NCBI RefSeq assembly: GCF_903903185.1
Contig: NZ_CAIUXT010000092.1
Span: forward strand, 1-46,400
Source of the DNA: an uncultured Rhodoblastus sp.
GTDB lineage: Bacteria; Pseudomonadota; Alphaproteobacteria; Rhizobiales; Beijerinckiaceae
Direction: 5' to 3'
Length of the DNA: 46,400 nt
Both the position numbers and the translations under genes were made by a program. This document shows positions 10,101 through 21,177 of the stretch, piece after piece (positions within the stretch are counted from its first letter, which is position 1; every line of letters begins with the position of its first letter). The notes beneath the pieces are model-generated. The model was not told the DNA's origin, searched no databases, and was given only the letters and a program-made list of their open reading frames with translations.

Positions 10101-10611
10101 GGGCGTAGGCGGCTTCCGGCTTGTCGAGCGCGAAAGCCCGGTCGAGCGGACCGGCCGGGCCGCCGCTCAACGCGATCAGCCCCTCGCTCGCCAGCGCCAG
10201 CTGCGCCAGCGAAACATGCGGCGTGTCGCCCGGATCGATTTCCAGCCAGGCCTGCGAGACCAGATGCATCAGATGATCGTAGCCGTGCTCGTTTTGCGCC
10301 AGCAGCACGATATTGGCGCGGGAGGCGTGCTGGACAAAGGCCTCGCCGCGCGTGCGCAAAGCCTCGGCGTCGCCGAAATCCACCGTCAGCTGGCAGCCGG
10401 GGATCGGCTGCACCCCGTCCTTGGCGAATTTTTCGGAAATTTCGAGCGCGCCGAACAGATTGTTCGAATCGGTGACGGCCAGCGCCGGCATGAGGTCGGC
10501 GAGCGCCAGTTTCAGCAGCTTGCCGACCGGCAGCGCGCCTTCGCGCAGCGAAAAGGAGGTGTGGACATGCAGATGAACGAAGCCGACCGCGGCAATCGTC
10601 GCATCGGTCAT
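7150..10611 (-). CDS. dnaE: DNA polymerase III alpha subunit
   Basis: Catalytic subunit of the replicative polymerase, 1153 residues, the usual DnaE1 size. The N-terminal PHP domain starts FVHLHVHTSFSLREGALPV. The polymerase core contains GPGRGSGAGSLVAWAL and the catalytic motif SMPDFDIDFCQTRRDEV, then LYRPGPMANIPTYCAVK and GFNKSHAAAYALVAYQTAW. A C-terminal OB-fold region (TRNGAKMGIVTLSDPSGQYE) follows. The ATG at 10611 is chosen because AGAGGA lies eight bases upstream and the PHP domain starts a few residues later; in-frame extension further upstream has no support. The dnaE-lolD-lolE order is conserved in many Rhizobiales. Confidence 0.97.
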   Translation of the reverse strand: MTDATIAAVGFVHLHVHTSFSLREGALPVGKLLKLALADLMPALAVTDSNNLFGALEISEKFAKDGVQPIPGCQLTVDFGDAEALRTRGEAFVQHASRANIVLLAQNEHGYDHLMHLVSQAWLEIDPGDTPHVSLAQLALASEGLIALSGGPAGPLDRAFALDKPEAAYARLAALAPLFSERLYIELQRHGLESEEMVEPRLIDLAIAQNLPLVATNEPYFAAASDYEAHDALLCIADGAVVSQDDRRRLTRDHRFKTRAEMVALFADLPEATRNSVEIAMRCSWRPLTRKPILPNFTQGAANEAAVLRAQAVEGLTARLAKYGAAPGHGEEDYRDRLDFELSVIEKMNFPGYFLIVADFIQWAKARGIPVGPGRGSGAGSLVAWALTVTDLDPIRFSLLFERFLNPERVSMPDFDIDFCQTRRDEVIAYVRRRYGADKVAQIITFGSFLARGVLRNVGRVLEMPLGLVDKLAKMVPQNPAAPVTLKQAIDGEARLREAAEQDSRVKQLLEIAQKLEGLYSNASTHAAGIVIGDRPLDQLVPLYRDPKSDMPATQFNMKWVEPAGLVKFDFLGLKTLTTLATCAALLERRGVAIDLTEIPLDDAKTFDMLGRGETIGVFQLESAGMRKALSEMRADRFEDIIALVALYRPGPMANIPTYCAVKLGEEDADYIHPKIEPVLKETFGVIIYQEQVMQIAQILSGYSLGEADMLRRAMGKKIKAEMDAQRARFVDGAMSGGLERAKADEIFDLLAKFADYGFNKSHAAAYALVAYQTAWCKANYPVEFLAASMTLDKNNTDKLAEFRNEAQRLGIRVDPPSINFSGVDFDVHADDSGSLSIRYALSAVKGVGEGQAAALVAIRGDRPFRDLADLATRLNPREVNKKVLESLAAAGACDEIERDRARAHASVEPLLAVANRNQDESLAGQSGLFGGGEAEPLRLARFDHWSAEEKLRREFDAIGFFISGHPLDAYHGVLQRLRVDRWATFFRAVKQGASAGRLAATVLDRTERRTRNGAKMGIVTLSDPSGQYEAILFQEGLNLYRDLLEKGATVLVTLQANIEGEDVRARITLVEKLDEAAARIQKGLRIFLHDPSPLKHLVERLKGRAEGEVTLVLRLDAPGEEVEVKLPGRYPINAQASNAIKAIPGVAEVEHI

Positions 10612-11040
10612 CGAATCGGTCCTCTTCCGGAACATCCGCCACCCTTTCAGGTCCGCCGCCAGGCCTTTGGTTTTGTGACACTCGCGCAAAACGCCTTGCA
10701 CCGCAGCACGGAAGGGTTTGCGCCAGAGCCATCGGAGTTAAAGCCGCCGATCCCGGTTTTTTCTCTCAGAAACAGGCCGGCGGCAGCAAGTTTGTTCTAT
10801 TTACATTCCGGTTGTGTTCCGTCGACGCCATTTCGTCGTCGATATTTTTTTTCGATCCGGAAAGACCAATAAAATTAAAATCATGCCAATCGACAGCCTG
10901 TGGATAAGTCCGGCCCGCGACTGTGGACAAAGCAACGATGAGCCAGAGAGGAGAACAAACCCAATGCGTTGAATTTTTTATCTAACCTGCTTTCGCAAAG
11001 TTAAGGCTCATGGTCAGGCTTCAACCTGTTGGTTGTCATG
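10612..11040. other. intergenic region between dnaE and lolD
   Basis: 429 bases with no supported gene. The middle (about 10790-11000) is clearly more AT-rich than its surroundings and holds two DnaA-box-like 9-mers, listed separately. The dnaE promoter must lie here, but I cannot place it with confidence. Confidence 0.6.
10899..10930 (+). promoter_or_regulatory. pair of DnaA-box-like sites upstream of dnaE
   Basis: TGTGGATAA at 10899-10907 is an exact match to the DnaA box (reverse complement TTATCCACA). TGTGGACAA at 10922-10930 differs by one base. They have the same orientation and start 23 bases apart, about two helical turns, in an AT-rich spacer upstream of a replication gene. Binding by DnaA is an inference. 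Confidence 0.45.
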
Positions 11041-11763
11041 TTACTGCAATTCTACCACCAGTCCATTGCGTAAGGTGAGCCTCCTGTCCATCCGCGCGGC
11101 GAGCTCCAGATTGTGCGTTGCGATGAGCGCCGCGAGGCCGGTGGCGCGCACCAGCGCCATCATGGCGTTGAAGACCCGATCCGCGGTTTCCGGATCGAGA
11201 TTGCCGGTCGGTTCGTCGGCGAGCAGCAGCGAAGGCGCATTGGCCACCGCCCGCGCAATGGCGACCCGCTGCTGCTCGCCGCCCGAAAGTTGCGACTGAC
11301 GATGAGTTCCGCGCGCCGCGAGGCCGAGATAATCCAGCAATTGCGAGGCGCGGCGGCGCGCCTCGTCCTTTGAAAGGCCGGCGATCATCTGCGGCGTCAT
11401 GACATTTTCGAGCGCGGTGAATTCCGGCAGCAGGTGATGAAACTGGTAGACGAAGCCGATCTGGTTGCGCCGCAGCGCGGTGCGCTGCGAATCGTTCATG
11501 CCGGAGGTCGGGCGGCCGTCGATCTCGACTTCGCCGCCGTCGGCTTTCTCCAGCAGCCCGGCGATATGCAGCAGCGTCGATTTGCCGGCGCCGGAAGGCG
11601 CCGCCAGCGCCACCGCCTGACCCGGCCACAGCGTCAGATCCGTTCCGCGCAGGATTTCCAGAAACCCCTCGCCTTCGGGGTAGCGGCGCACGACGCCAGA
11701 CAGACGCAAAATCGGCCGCTCCGGCGCCGGCGCGGCCTCGCTTGCATATGCCGCTTCATTCAT
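11041..11763 (-). CDS. lolD: lipoprotein-releasing ABC transporter ATP-binding protein
   Basis: ATPase of the LolCDE machine that extracts lipoproteins from the inner membrane for delivery to LolA. The 240-residue product has Walker A (APSGAGKST), a Q-loop region ([18 protein letters not shown]), the signature [14 protein letters not shown] and Walker [21 protein letters not shown] is the LolD-type sequence after the Q-loop. Its start overlaps the end of the permease gene by eight bases, showing an operon. The upstream gene order (permease then ATPase) is the common alphaproteobacterial one. Confidence 0.95.
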   Translation of the reverse strand: MNEAAYASEAAPAPERPILRLSGVVRRYPEGEGFLEILRGTDLTLWPGQAVALAAPSGAGKSTLLHIAGLLEKADGGEVEIDGRPTSGMNDSQRTALRRNQIGFVYQFHHLLPEFTALENVMTPQMIAGLSKDEARRRASQLLDYLGLAARGTHRQSQLSGGEQQRVAIARAVANAPSLLLADEPTGNLDPETADRVFNAMMALVRATGLAALIATHNLELAARMDRRLTLRNGLVVELQ

Positions 11764-13087
11764 GACGCAGCGCCTCCACCGGATCGAGCCGCGCCGCCCG
11801 CCAGGCCGGATAAAGCGTGGCGAGGAAGGACAAGGCCAGGGTCATCAAGGCCACGCCGGCCACTTCATGCGGGTCGAGCGCCGAGGGCAGTTGCGACAGG
11901 TGGTAAATATCGGCGGGAAACAGGTTGAGGCTGAAGACGCGGTTGACGAAGCCGCGAATGTCTTCGAGGTGATGGGCCAAAGGCACGCCGAGGCTCATGC
12001 CGAGCAGGTCGCCCAGCGCCCCGATCGACAGGCCGGTGAGGATGAAAATGCGCAGGATGGCCGCGCGCGGCGCGCCCATGGTGCGCAGGATGGCGATGTC
12101 GCGGCCCTTGTCCTTGACCAGCAAAATCAGCCCCTGGACGATCAGCAGCGAGGCGACGGCGACGATGATCGCCAGAATCAGGAAAATGGCCTCGCTCTCG
12201 ACCTGGAGCACGTCGAAAAAGCTTTTGTAGCGCTGGCGCCAGTCGGTCAGGATGCTCGGCCGCTCGACCGCCTGGCCGATTGCCGCGCGGATCGCGTCCA
12301 TGTCGTCGGGATGGGCGACGAACCCCTCGATGATGCTGGCCTCGCCCGGCCGGTTGAAAAACAGCTGCGCTTCGGCAAGCGGCAGGAAGACGATGAGCTG
12401 GTCGAAATCGTAAAGGCCCGACGAGAAGATCGCCCGCACCGGATAGGCCTTGATCCTCGGCGTGACGCCAAACGGGGTCTGCGCGCCATGCGCGGTCAGG
12501 ATCGAGACATTGTCGCCCACCTGGACGCCGAGATTTTCCGCCATGCGCTGGCCGAGCGCCAGTCCGCCCGATTCGTCGAAATGGTCGAGCGTCCCCGTTT
12601 TGACATTGCCGACGATGCCCGGCAGCCGCTTGATGTCGGCCTCGGTGACGCCGCGCACCAGCGCGCCGGTCTGGTTCTGCGGCGAGGACACGCCCGCCGC
12701 CGATTCGACCATCGGAAAGGCCATGGTGACGCCGGGGACTTTTTCGAGAACCTTGGTCAGTTCCCGGTAATCGGTCATCGGCGTGTCGATCGGCTGCAGG
12801 AAGATGTGGCCGTTGACGCCGATCAGCTTGGACATCATCTCGTCGCGCATGCCGTTCATCACCGACATGACCACGATCAGCGCCATGACGCCGACGGTGA
12901 TGCCGGTGACCGAAAGGCCGGCGATGGCCGAGGGCAGCCAGCGATGGCGGCGCGAGCGCAGATAGCGTAGCGCCAGCATCCGCTCATAGGCCCCGAAGGG
13001 TTTCGGGCCGGACGTTTCGTTCGAGGGATGTTCGGTCCGGCTGAACAGGGTCTTGCCCAGGTTGATCATCTTGTCCAAGTGAATCAT
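11756..13087 (-). CDS. lolE: lipoprotein-releasing ABC transporter permease (LolC/LolE family)
   Basis: Membrane subunit of the lipoprotein release system, 443 residues. The N-terminal part has [14 protein letters not shown] and a first helix ([20 protein letters not shown]), then a large periplasmic MacB-like domain (about 60-270), and three C-terminal helices ([56 protein letters not shown]), ending DPVEALRHE. The ATG at 13087 is chosen because AGGA lies six bases upstream; the open frame extends further upstream but without a credible start. As in many alphaproteobacteria, one permease probably serves as both LolC and LolE, so the symbol is approximate. Confidence 0.93.
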   Translation of the reverse strand: MIHLDKMINLGKTLFSRTEHPSNETSGPKPFGAYERMLALRYLRSRRHRWLPSAIAGLSVTGITVGVMALIVVMSVMNGMRDEMMSKLIGVNGHIFLQPIDTPMTDYRELTKVLEKVPGVTMAFPMVESAAGVSSPQNQTGALVRGVTEADIKRLPGIVGNVKTGTLDHFDESGGLALGQRMAENLGVQVGDNVSILTAHGAQTPFGVTPRIKAYPVRAIFSSGLYDFDQLIVFLPLAEAQLFFNRPGEASIIEGFVAHPDDMDAIRAAIGQAVERPSILTDWRQRYKSFFDVLQVESEAIFLILAIIVAVASLLIVQGLILLVKDKGRDIAILRTMGAPRAAILRIFILTGLSIGALGDLLGMSLGVPLAHHLEDIRGFVNRVFSLNLFPADIYHLSQLPSALDPHEVAGVALMTLALSFLATLYPAWRAARLDPVEALRHE

Positions 13088-13444
13088 GATGTTCCTGTTC
13101 GAGGCCCGCCGCCATGGCGCAGTCGCCGTCGGCAAGGCGGGTTGGAACCCAATAGCGCGCAAATCGCGACTTTTCGGCGAGCGATTCGGCGAACGCCGCA
13201 GTTTAACGCTTTTAAACTGCAAGTTTAACGAATTCCCAAACGGCCCTTCAATCCCGGTGTGACAAAACGCTCCTCGACAGACCGGGGAGACCAGCAAAGT
13301 GAAGCATTTCCAGCCCATGCAATTCGCCCGCCTGCCGGCGAGCCGGCGCGCCCTGCGCATCGCCGAGCTTTTTTCGCTGGCGACCGAGGACCGCAGTCCT
13401 CCAGCTTCAAAGGAAGGCGACAGCGGGCAAAATCCGACGCAGGT
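13088..13444. other. intergenic region upstream of lolE
   Basis: 357 bases. It must contain the lolE promoter on the minus strand. A run with TTAAACGCTTTTAAAC-like inverted sequence near 13200-13220 (GTTTAACGCTTTTAAAC) is a possible regulatory site. A short open frame on the plus strand (13299-13472) is listed separately. Confidence 0.5.
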
Positions 13445-13472
13445 TCAGCCGCGCCGCAGAACCGCGATGTAG
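13299..13472 (+). CDS. possible 57-residue protein, unrecognised
   Basis: A short frame starting with GTG at 13299, with GGGGAG nine bases upstream, reads MKHFQPMQFARLPASRRALR then IAELFSLATED and ends PRRRTAM. Third codon positions are mostly G or C, as in neighbouring real genes, which is the main reason to list it. It converges on and overlaps the 3' end of the rsmB-like gene by 28 bases. It has no recognised domain and could be spurious. Confidence 0.3.
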   Translation: MKHFQPMQFARLPASRRALRIAELFSLATEDRSPPASKEGDSGQNPTQVQPRRRTAM

Positions 13473-14740
13473 AAACCGTCCACGTCGTAGCGCGCCGGGG
13501 TGAGCCTCAGGCCCGCGCCATGCGGCGACGCGGCGCCCGATAGAGCCGACAGCCCGGCCTTTTGCAGGCTGTCCTGCGCCGGTTCCGCCGTAAAATCCGG
13601 GTTTTGCGCCAGAAATTCCGCGATACGGTCCTCGTTCTCCTCGCAGAGCAGCGAGCAGGTGACATAGACCAGCCGACCGCCTTGTTTCACAAAATCCTTG
13701 GCGCGGCCGAGGATCTCCGTCTGGGCCTTGACCCGCTGCTCCAGCGCGCCGGGACGCGTCCGCCATTTGGCGTCGGGATTGCGCCGCCAGGTTCCGACCC
13801 CGGTGCAAGGCGCATCGACGAGGACGAGATCGCAAGCTCCGGCGAGATCGGCGACGGGATCCATGTTCGGCCCGCGCGGCGCGCGGACCTGGACATTGCG
13901 CGCTCCCGCCTTGTCGAGCCTCGCGAAGATCGGCGCGAGCCGGCGCCCGTCCGAATCGGTGGCGTAAATCTGGCCGCGATTGTCCATGTCGCCGGCCATC
14001 GCCAGGGTCTTGCCGCCGCCTCCGGCGCAGAGGTCGAGAACCTGTTCGCCGGGCGCGGCGCGGGCGAGGCGCGCCGCGAGCTGCGAACCCTCGTCCTGAA
14101 TCTCCACGAGGCCGCGCACATAGGCCGGCTCGGCGGCCAGCGCCGGGCCGCGCGCGCCGCCGGTCTGGACGATGCGGAGCCCGAGCGGCGCTAAGGCGCA
14201 GGGCGCCGGCGACAAATGGGCCAGTTCGGCGAGCATTTCGGCGCGGCTGGCCTTGAGCGCATTGACGCGCAGGTCGAGCGGCGCGCGGGCGGCGAGCGCC
14301 CGCCCCTCCTCGACCGCGGAGTCGCCAAAGCTGCGTAAAAAGCTCGGCGCCAGCCATTCGGGAAAATCGCCCAGAACCCAGTCGGGCGCGCCGGAAAAAT
14401 CGGCCCGGCTCAGGTTTTGACGCTCCTTTTCGTCGAGCGGCGGCGGCGCGTGGCCGATTCCGCTGAAATGCGTCTCGATTTCCTCGACCGGCATGTTTCG
14501 CGCAAGATGCAAGGCTCCGATCATTTCGGCGCGAGCGGATTCCGATTTCATGATCCAGCGCGCCGAAGCGCGGCGACGCAGGGCGTCGAACACCAGCGAA
14601 GCGATGGCGGAACGGTCCTTCGACCCGGCGAAGCGATGGGCCAGCCCCCAGTCCTTGAGGGCGTCGGCAGCCGGACGCCGGCGCGTTTCGAGTTCGTTCA
14701 AGACTTCGATGGCGGAGTCGATGCGGGCGGCGGGATGCAT
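13445..14740 (-). CDS. rsmB: RsmB/NOL1-NOP2-family RNA cytosine-C5 methyltransferase
   Basis: S-adenosylmethionine-dependent m5C methyltransferase, probably acting on 16S rRNA C967. The 431-residue product has an N-terminal helical NusB-like/RsmB region (1-140), then LVEIQDEGSQLAARL, the SAM site VLDLCAGGGGKTLAMAGDM, motif IV DAPCTGVGTWRRNPDAKW with the release cysteine, and motif VI VYVTCSLLCEEN with the catalytic cysteine. These two cysteines define the family. The exact target base is inferred; the name rsmB is given by resemblance and a paralogous specificity is possible. Confidence 0.85.
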   Translation of the reverse strand: MHPAARIDSAIEVLNELETRRRPAADALKDWGLAHRFAGSKDRSAIASLVFDALRRRASARWIMKSESARAEMIGALHLARNMPVEEIETHFSGIGHAPPPLDEKERQNLSRADFSGAPDWVLGDFPEWLAPSFLRSFGDSAVEEGRALAARAPLDLRVNALKASRAEMLAELAHLSPAPCALAPLGLRIVQTGGARGPALAAEPAYVRGLVEIQDEGSQLAARLARAAPGEQVLDLCAGGGGKTLAMAGDMDNRGQIYATDSDGRRLAPIFARLDKAGARNVQVRAPRGPNMDPVADLAGACDLVLVDAPCTGVGTWRRNPDAKWRTRPGALEQRVKAQTEILGRAKDFVKQGGRLVYVTCSLLCEENEDRIAEFLAQNPDFTAEPAQDSLQKAGLSALSGAASPHGAGLRLTPARYDVDGFYIAVLRRG

Positions 14741-15019
14741 GGCGGCTTTTCGCTCGGGCGCGTCATCGCGCCAAGGGGCTTGATCTCCGCCGTCGTTTCA
14801 CGAACGGCGACCCGACGCAATGCAAATATGCGGCGGCCAGGCGCGCGGCGGCGATCGATTCCGCCGGGAAATCCCGGGGCAAACCGCAATTGCGGGGTTG
14901 CACACGGACGCCTGCGGGAGCAGATTGAGGCTCCAAAGAGGGCTCGCCCGACCGGAGAAACCCGGGTCGCCGTTCCCGGCGAGCCCGACTCGATCCGTTT
15001 TTTTGACGGAGTATTCCTG

Positions 15020-15349
15020 ATGAATGACATCCGCCTGCTGGCCTCGGCCAGACTTTTCGTCTTCGCCGCTCTTGTCGCGCTCACGACCTGGGCGACCGGC
15101 CCGGCGCATGCCGCGCCCGTCGCGGCCTCCAGCCTCGCGGCGCAAGTCGCAGCCGAGCCGCCGATCGAAAAGACCCGGCTCTATTGTTTCAATCGCTATA
15201 CGGGTCAATTTCTGCACTGGGGACCCTGCGGCGGCTATCGCCGCACCTATTATCGGCCGGTCTATCACTATTATCGGCCCGTTTACCGGTCTTATCGGCC
15301 GGTTTACCGCCGCCATTACTATCATCGCCCGCGCTGGCATTATTATTAG
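15020..15349 (+). CDS. small secreted Tyr-rich repeat protein
   Basis: A 109-residue protein with a signal peptide (LFVFAALVALTTWATGPAHA) and a C-terminal tail of YRPVY repeats (YRRTYYRPVYHYYRPVYRSY and on to HYYHRPRWHYY). The middle holds LYCFNRYTGQFLHWGPCGG with a Cys pair. GGAG lies eight bases before the ATG. I do not recognise a named family; similar Tyr/Arg/Pro-tailed small exported proteins are frequent in Rhizobiales. Nothing shows its function. Confidence 0.75.
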   Translation: MNDIRLLASARLFVFAALVALTTWATGPAHAAPVAASSLAAQVAAEPPIEKTRLYCFNRYTGQFLHWGPCGGYRRTYYRPVYHYYRPVYRSYRPVYRRHYYHRPRWHYY

Positions 15350-15549
15350 TCCGCCCGGCGCCTGACGCCGTCCTGAACTTGCAGGCCGAGGCAGCAACAG
15401 GAGGTTGCGGCCGGAGGGAGGTATTTTGCCCTTGCCTTCTGCTCGCAACCAAATATTGTTTCAGGTGAGCATCAGGTTTCTCCTGAATTGTGGCAACTGG
15501 AGCGCGGATTAATATTTCATGCTCACCGCGATCCATGGAGTTTTTTACT

Positions 15550-15768
15550 ATGCACGCAATCCGACTGCTTTCCTTGCTGACCTTTGCCGCCGCCGCCTTC
15601 GCAATTGCGCCGTCAGTCCCGGCGGGCGCCATGCCGATCGCCGCCGCGCCGCTTTCCCCGGCGGCGTTCAACGAGGCCGGAATGGTCGAGAACGTCAACT
15701 GGCATCGCCGGCCGTGGCACCAACGTCAGGTGCATCACAAAAGGTATCACCGCGGCAGCAGGAACTGA
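15550..15768 (+). CDS. small secreted His/Arg-rich protein
   Basis: A 72-residue protein starting MHAIRLLSLLTFAAAAFAIA, a clear signal peptide, and ending in a basic aromatic tail (NWHRRPWHQRQVHHKRYHRG). GGAG stands nine bases upstream of the ATG. A hairpin terminator follows directly. It resembles the preceding secreted protein in layout (signal peptide then basic low-complexity tail) but not in sequence. Function unknown. Confidence 0.7.
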   Translation: MHAIRLLSLLTFAAAAFAIAPSVPAGAMPIAAAPLSPAAFNEAGMVENVNWHRRPWHQRQVHHKRYHRGSRN

Positions 15769-15780
15769 CGCCGGAAGGGA

Positions 15781-15813
15781 AAAACCGCCGGTTTGCCGAA
15801 GGCCGGCGTTTTC
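15781..15813 (+). terminator. Rho-independent terminator after the small secreted gene
   Basis: CGCCGG and CCGGCG form a stem flanked by AAAA upstream and TTTT downstream, 13-18 bases after the stop of the 72-residue protein. The AAAA/TTTT flanks would also let it work for transcripts on the other strand. Confidence 0.65.
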
Positions 15814-15928
15814 GCTGTTTCGGTCTGACGTCTCAAGGCCCGGTCGGCGCTTTCCAGCTTGGCCGGCGCCCGCTGGGCGCGGACGGTCGTAATCATTGTC
15901 ATGGGCGAGACCAACCGCGCGATCCGGC

Positions 15929-19072
<3,144 letters not shown>

Positions 19073-19460
19073 CGCGCTCCCGGCTTCGATTCGGCGCGGG
19101 CGCCGCCTTCGCAAAACGCCGCTCCTCGGCGGCGTCTTCGCCCAAGCTTGCGGGCATGGCTGACGAAAAAGTGATCTGGCATGAAGTTTTTTTTCTTGAC
19201 TGGTTTGCGGCTCCTCCGACGCCTCGCGGGCCGGCTCGCTTGCCGACAACAAAAATAATCGAATTATTCCTTTTTTATCAATAACTTACATAGAACATGC
19301 GCGTTTCTGACGCTGGCGCAGGGTCGACGCAATTGCCGCATTTTTGCAACACCGGGTGACAAACGCGTCCAATCGCGACCAACCTCCTGTTCCGCCACGC
19401 CATTCTTGAGTAATGTAACTCGAACAGGTTCCACTGGTCCCAAAAAAAAGGGGTTTGAAA
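19073..19460. other. 388-base spacer before the porin gene
   Basis: No gene is supported. It contains a weak hairpin behind the exporter gene (ACGCCG/CGGCGT at 19116-19135), an AT-rich inverted repeat (19249-19268, listed separately), and presumably the porin promoter. TTGACT at 19196-19201 is -35-like, but I see no matching -10. Confidence 0.5.
19249..19268. promoter_or_regulatory. AT-rich inverted repeat, copy 1 (AATAAT-N3-ATTATT)
   Basis: ACAAAAATAATCGAATTATT contains AATAAT and ATTATT three bases apart. Seventeen of 20 bases are identical to a site upstream of the response-regulator gene (29227-29246). It stands about 190 bases before the porin start. It could be a binding site of a regulator that prefers AT-rich palindromes; this is inference. 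Confidence 0.4.
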
Positions 19461-20210
19461 ATGCGTCATCTTCTTCTCTCCACCGTCGCCATTGCGGCTC
19501 TGGCCGGACAGGCCTTCGCCGCCGATCTGCCCTCGCGCAAGGAAGCCCCGGTCTATGTCGCCCCGGCCCCGCTCTTCTCCTGGACCGGCTTCTACATCGG
19601 CGCCGACATCGGCGGCTCCTGGGGCAACGCCAATCTCTGGGTTCCCGGCACGAACTACACCTTCAGCCACAACGCCCAGAATAATGGCGTGATCGGCGGC
19701 GGTTTCATCGGCTATAACTATCAGATCAACAACTTCGTCATCGGCGTGCAGGGCGAATTCGACGGCACCGGCACCGGCAATTCCCGCTACACTGCTCCGG
19801 GTCTCGGCCTGCGCAACTACGTCTACGAATCCAGCTTCAACCAGAACTGGATCGCCTCGATCGACGGCCGCCTCGGCTACGCCATCGACCGCACCCTGAT
19901 TTACGCCATCGGCGGCGCGGCCTGGAGCGACAATTCGGCGCATCTCAACAACCTGTCCACCGGCGCCGGCTGGAGCACCAACAACACCCGCACCGGCTAC
20001 GATGTCGGCGGCGGCGTGGAATACGCCTTCACCAACAACTGGACCGGCCGGATCGAATATCGCTACTACAACTTCGGCACCAGCAACTACGCCGGCATCG
20101 ACCCCTACCTCGCCAACGCCTTCTATCGCACGACTCTCACCAACAACGTCGTTCGCGTCGGTCTGGCGTACAAGTTCGGCGCCCCGGAACCCGTCGTCGC
20201 CAAATACTGA
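19461..20210 (+). CDS. outer-membrane beta-barrel porin
   Basis: A 249-residue outer-membrane protein of the Rhizobiales OmpA-like barrel group. It has a signal peptide (HLLLSTVAIAALAGQAFAAD), then the recurrent LPSRKEAPVYVAPAPLFSW leader and WTGFYIGADIGGSWGNANL, the first barrel strand. Gly/aromatic strands alternate through to the end (VGGGVEYAFTNNWTGRIEYR, VVRVGLAYKFG). The ATG at 19461 is preferred to a TTG two codons earlier because the signal peptide starts there and GGGG precedes it. A strong terminator follows, so it is monocistronic and probably highly expressed. Confidence 0.88.
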   Translation: MRHLLLSTVAIAALAGQAFAADLPSRKEAPVYVAPAPLFSWTGFYIGADIGGSWGNANLWVPGTNYTFSHNAQNNGVIGGGFIGYNYQINNFVIGVQGEFDGTGTGNSRYTAPGLGLRNYVYESSFNQNWIASIDGRLGYAIDRTLIYAIGGAAWSDNSAHLNNLSTGAGWSTNNTRTGYDVGGGVEYAFTNNWTGRIEYRYYNFGTSNYAGIDPYLANAFYRTTLTNNVVRVGLAYKFGAPEPVVAKY

Positions 20211-20235
20211 GACTCACGCCTCACGGCGTATCGAG

Positions 20236-20263
20236 AAAGCCCGGCCTTTTGGCCGGGCTTTTT
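20236..20263 (+). terminator. Rho-independent terminator of the porin gene
   Basis: AAAGCCCGGCC-TTTT-GGCCGGGCTTT forms a perfect 11-bp stem with a 4-base loop and ends in a run of five T. It lies 26 bases after the stop. Confidence 0.92.
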
Positions 20264-20330
20264 CATATCGTCGCGCGTCGGGCTCGATCCGATCTAAAAT
20301 TAAATTTAAACATGTAGTTGGCATTTATAT

Positions 20331-20347
20331 CTCATGTATTACATGAG
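20331..20347. repeat. 17-bp perfect palindrome CTCATGTA-T-TACATGAG
   Basis: An exact 8-bp inverted repeat around one base, 14 bases past the 3' end of rlmE and 68 bases after the porin terminator. The surrounding DNA is AT-rich. It may be an operator-like site or a short terminator stem without a U-tract. Confidence 0.5.
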
Positions 20348-20360
20348 GTACGGAAATGTT

Positions 20361-21083
20361 TCAGGCGGCTGGTTGGCTCGGGTCCCCGGCCGCGCGAAAG
20401 CCCGTCGCCAGCACATAGAGCTCGGCGGAATCGGCGCGGCTCGACTGCGGCTTGATATGCCGCACCGTTGCATAGTCGCGCTTGAGCCGCGTCACCAACT
20501 CGCCGGTTTCGCCGCCCTGGAACAATTTGCACAGGAACCAGCCGCCCGGCTTGAGGACTTCGCCGGCGAAATCCGCCGCCAGTTCCGCGATATGGACAAT
20601 GCGCAAGTGATCGGTCTTCTTGTGGCCGGTGGTGTTGGCGGCCATGTCGGAAAGCACGCCATCAGCCTCGCCGCCCAGCATTGATCTGAGCTTGTCGGCG
20701 GCTTCCGCGTCGAGAAAGTCCATCACCGCGAAATCCACCCCGGCGATCGGTTCGATATCGATGAGGTCGATGCCGACGACCTTGCCGCGTCCGTCGCGCG
20801 ACCTGGTTTTTTTCGCCGACACCTGCGACCAGCCGCCCGGCGCCGCGCCGAGATCGACGATTCTCTGGCCCGGTTGCAGCAGCTGGTATTTCTCGTCGAT
20901 TTCGAGGAGCTTGAACGCGGCGCGCGAGCGCCAGCCCTCGCGTTTGGCGCGCGCGACATAAGGATCGTTCAATTGCCGCTGGAGCCACAGCGTCGAGGAC
21001 AGGGTCCGTTTGCGCGCCGTCTTCACGCGCGTCTTGAGACCGCGTCCGCCTTCGCCGCCCGATCCTCCGGTGGTTTTTTTCAC
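20361..21083 (-). CDS. rlmE: 23S rRNA (uridine-2'-O)-methyltransferase
   Basis: FtsJ/RrmJ-type enzyme that methylates the ribose of U2552 in the 23S A-loop. The 240-residue product has SRAAFKLLEIDEKYQLL (with the catalytic-tetrad lysine), the SAM motif IVDLGAAPGGWSQV, an acidic motif VLSDMAANTTGHK with the catalytic Asp, and GGWFLCKLFQGG with the second Lys. A Gly- and basic-rich N-terminus (TTGGSGGEGGRGLKTRVKTA) is normal in alphaproteobacteria. GTG at 21083 is chosen as start because AAAGGCG lies upstream; the frame remains open to 21155 without a good start. It follows the phosphatase gene by 94 bases on the same strand. Confidence 0.92.
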   Translation of the reverse strand: MKKTTGGSGGEGGRGLKTRVKTARKRTLSSTLWLQRQLNDPYVARAKREGWRSRAAFKLLEIDEKYQLLQPGQRIVDLGAAPGGWSQVSAKKTRSRDGRGKVVGIDLIDIEPIAGVDFAVMDFLDAEAADKLRSMLGGEADGVLSDMAANTTGHKKTDHLRIVHIAELAADFAGEVLKPGGWFLCKLFQGGETGELVTRLKRDYATVRHIKPQSSRADSAELYVLATGFRAAGDPSQPAA

Positions 21084-21177
21084 TTGATTTCGCCTTTTGC
21101 CGCCTTCGGCGCGAATCGGAAGTGCCGGCTTCTTCGCTCGGAACGCGACCCGCAAACCCCTTCGCTCGCAATCGCCC

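Noticed and set aside
7072..10872. Very long plus-strand open frame opposite dnaE
   Set aside because: Antisense shadow of dnaE; low-complexity Arg/Gln/Asp-rich translation without any recognisable motif.
10899..10930. A chromosomal origin of replication at the DnaA-like boxes
   Set aside because: Only two boxes, no repeat-rich unwinding element and none of the usual alphaproteobacterial origin neighbours (hemE, parAB, gidA); kept only as possible regulation.
15229..15345. Tandem YRPVY-coding sequence as a CRISPR-like or mobile repeat
   Set aside because: The units are short, uneven and in frame within a secreted protein; there are no spacers of constant length.
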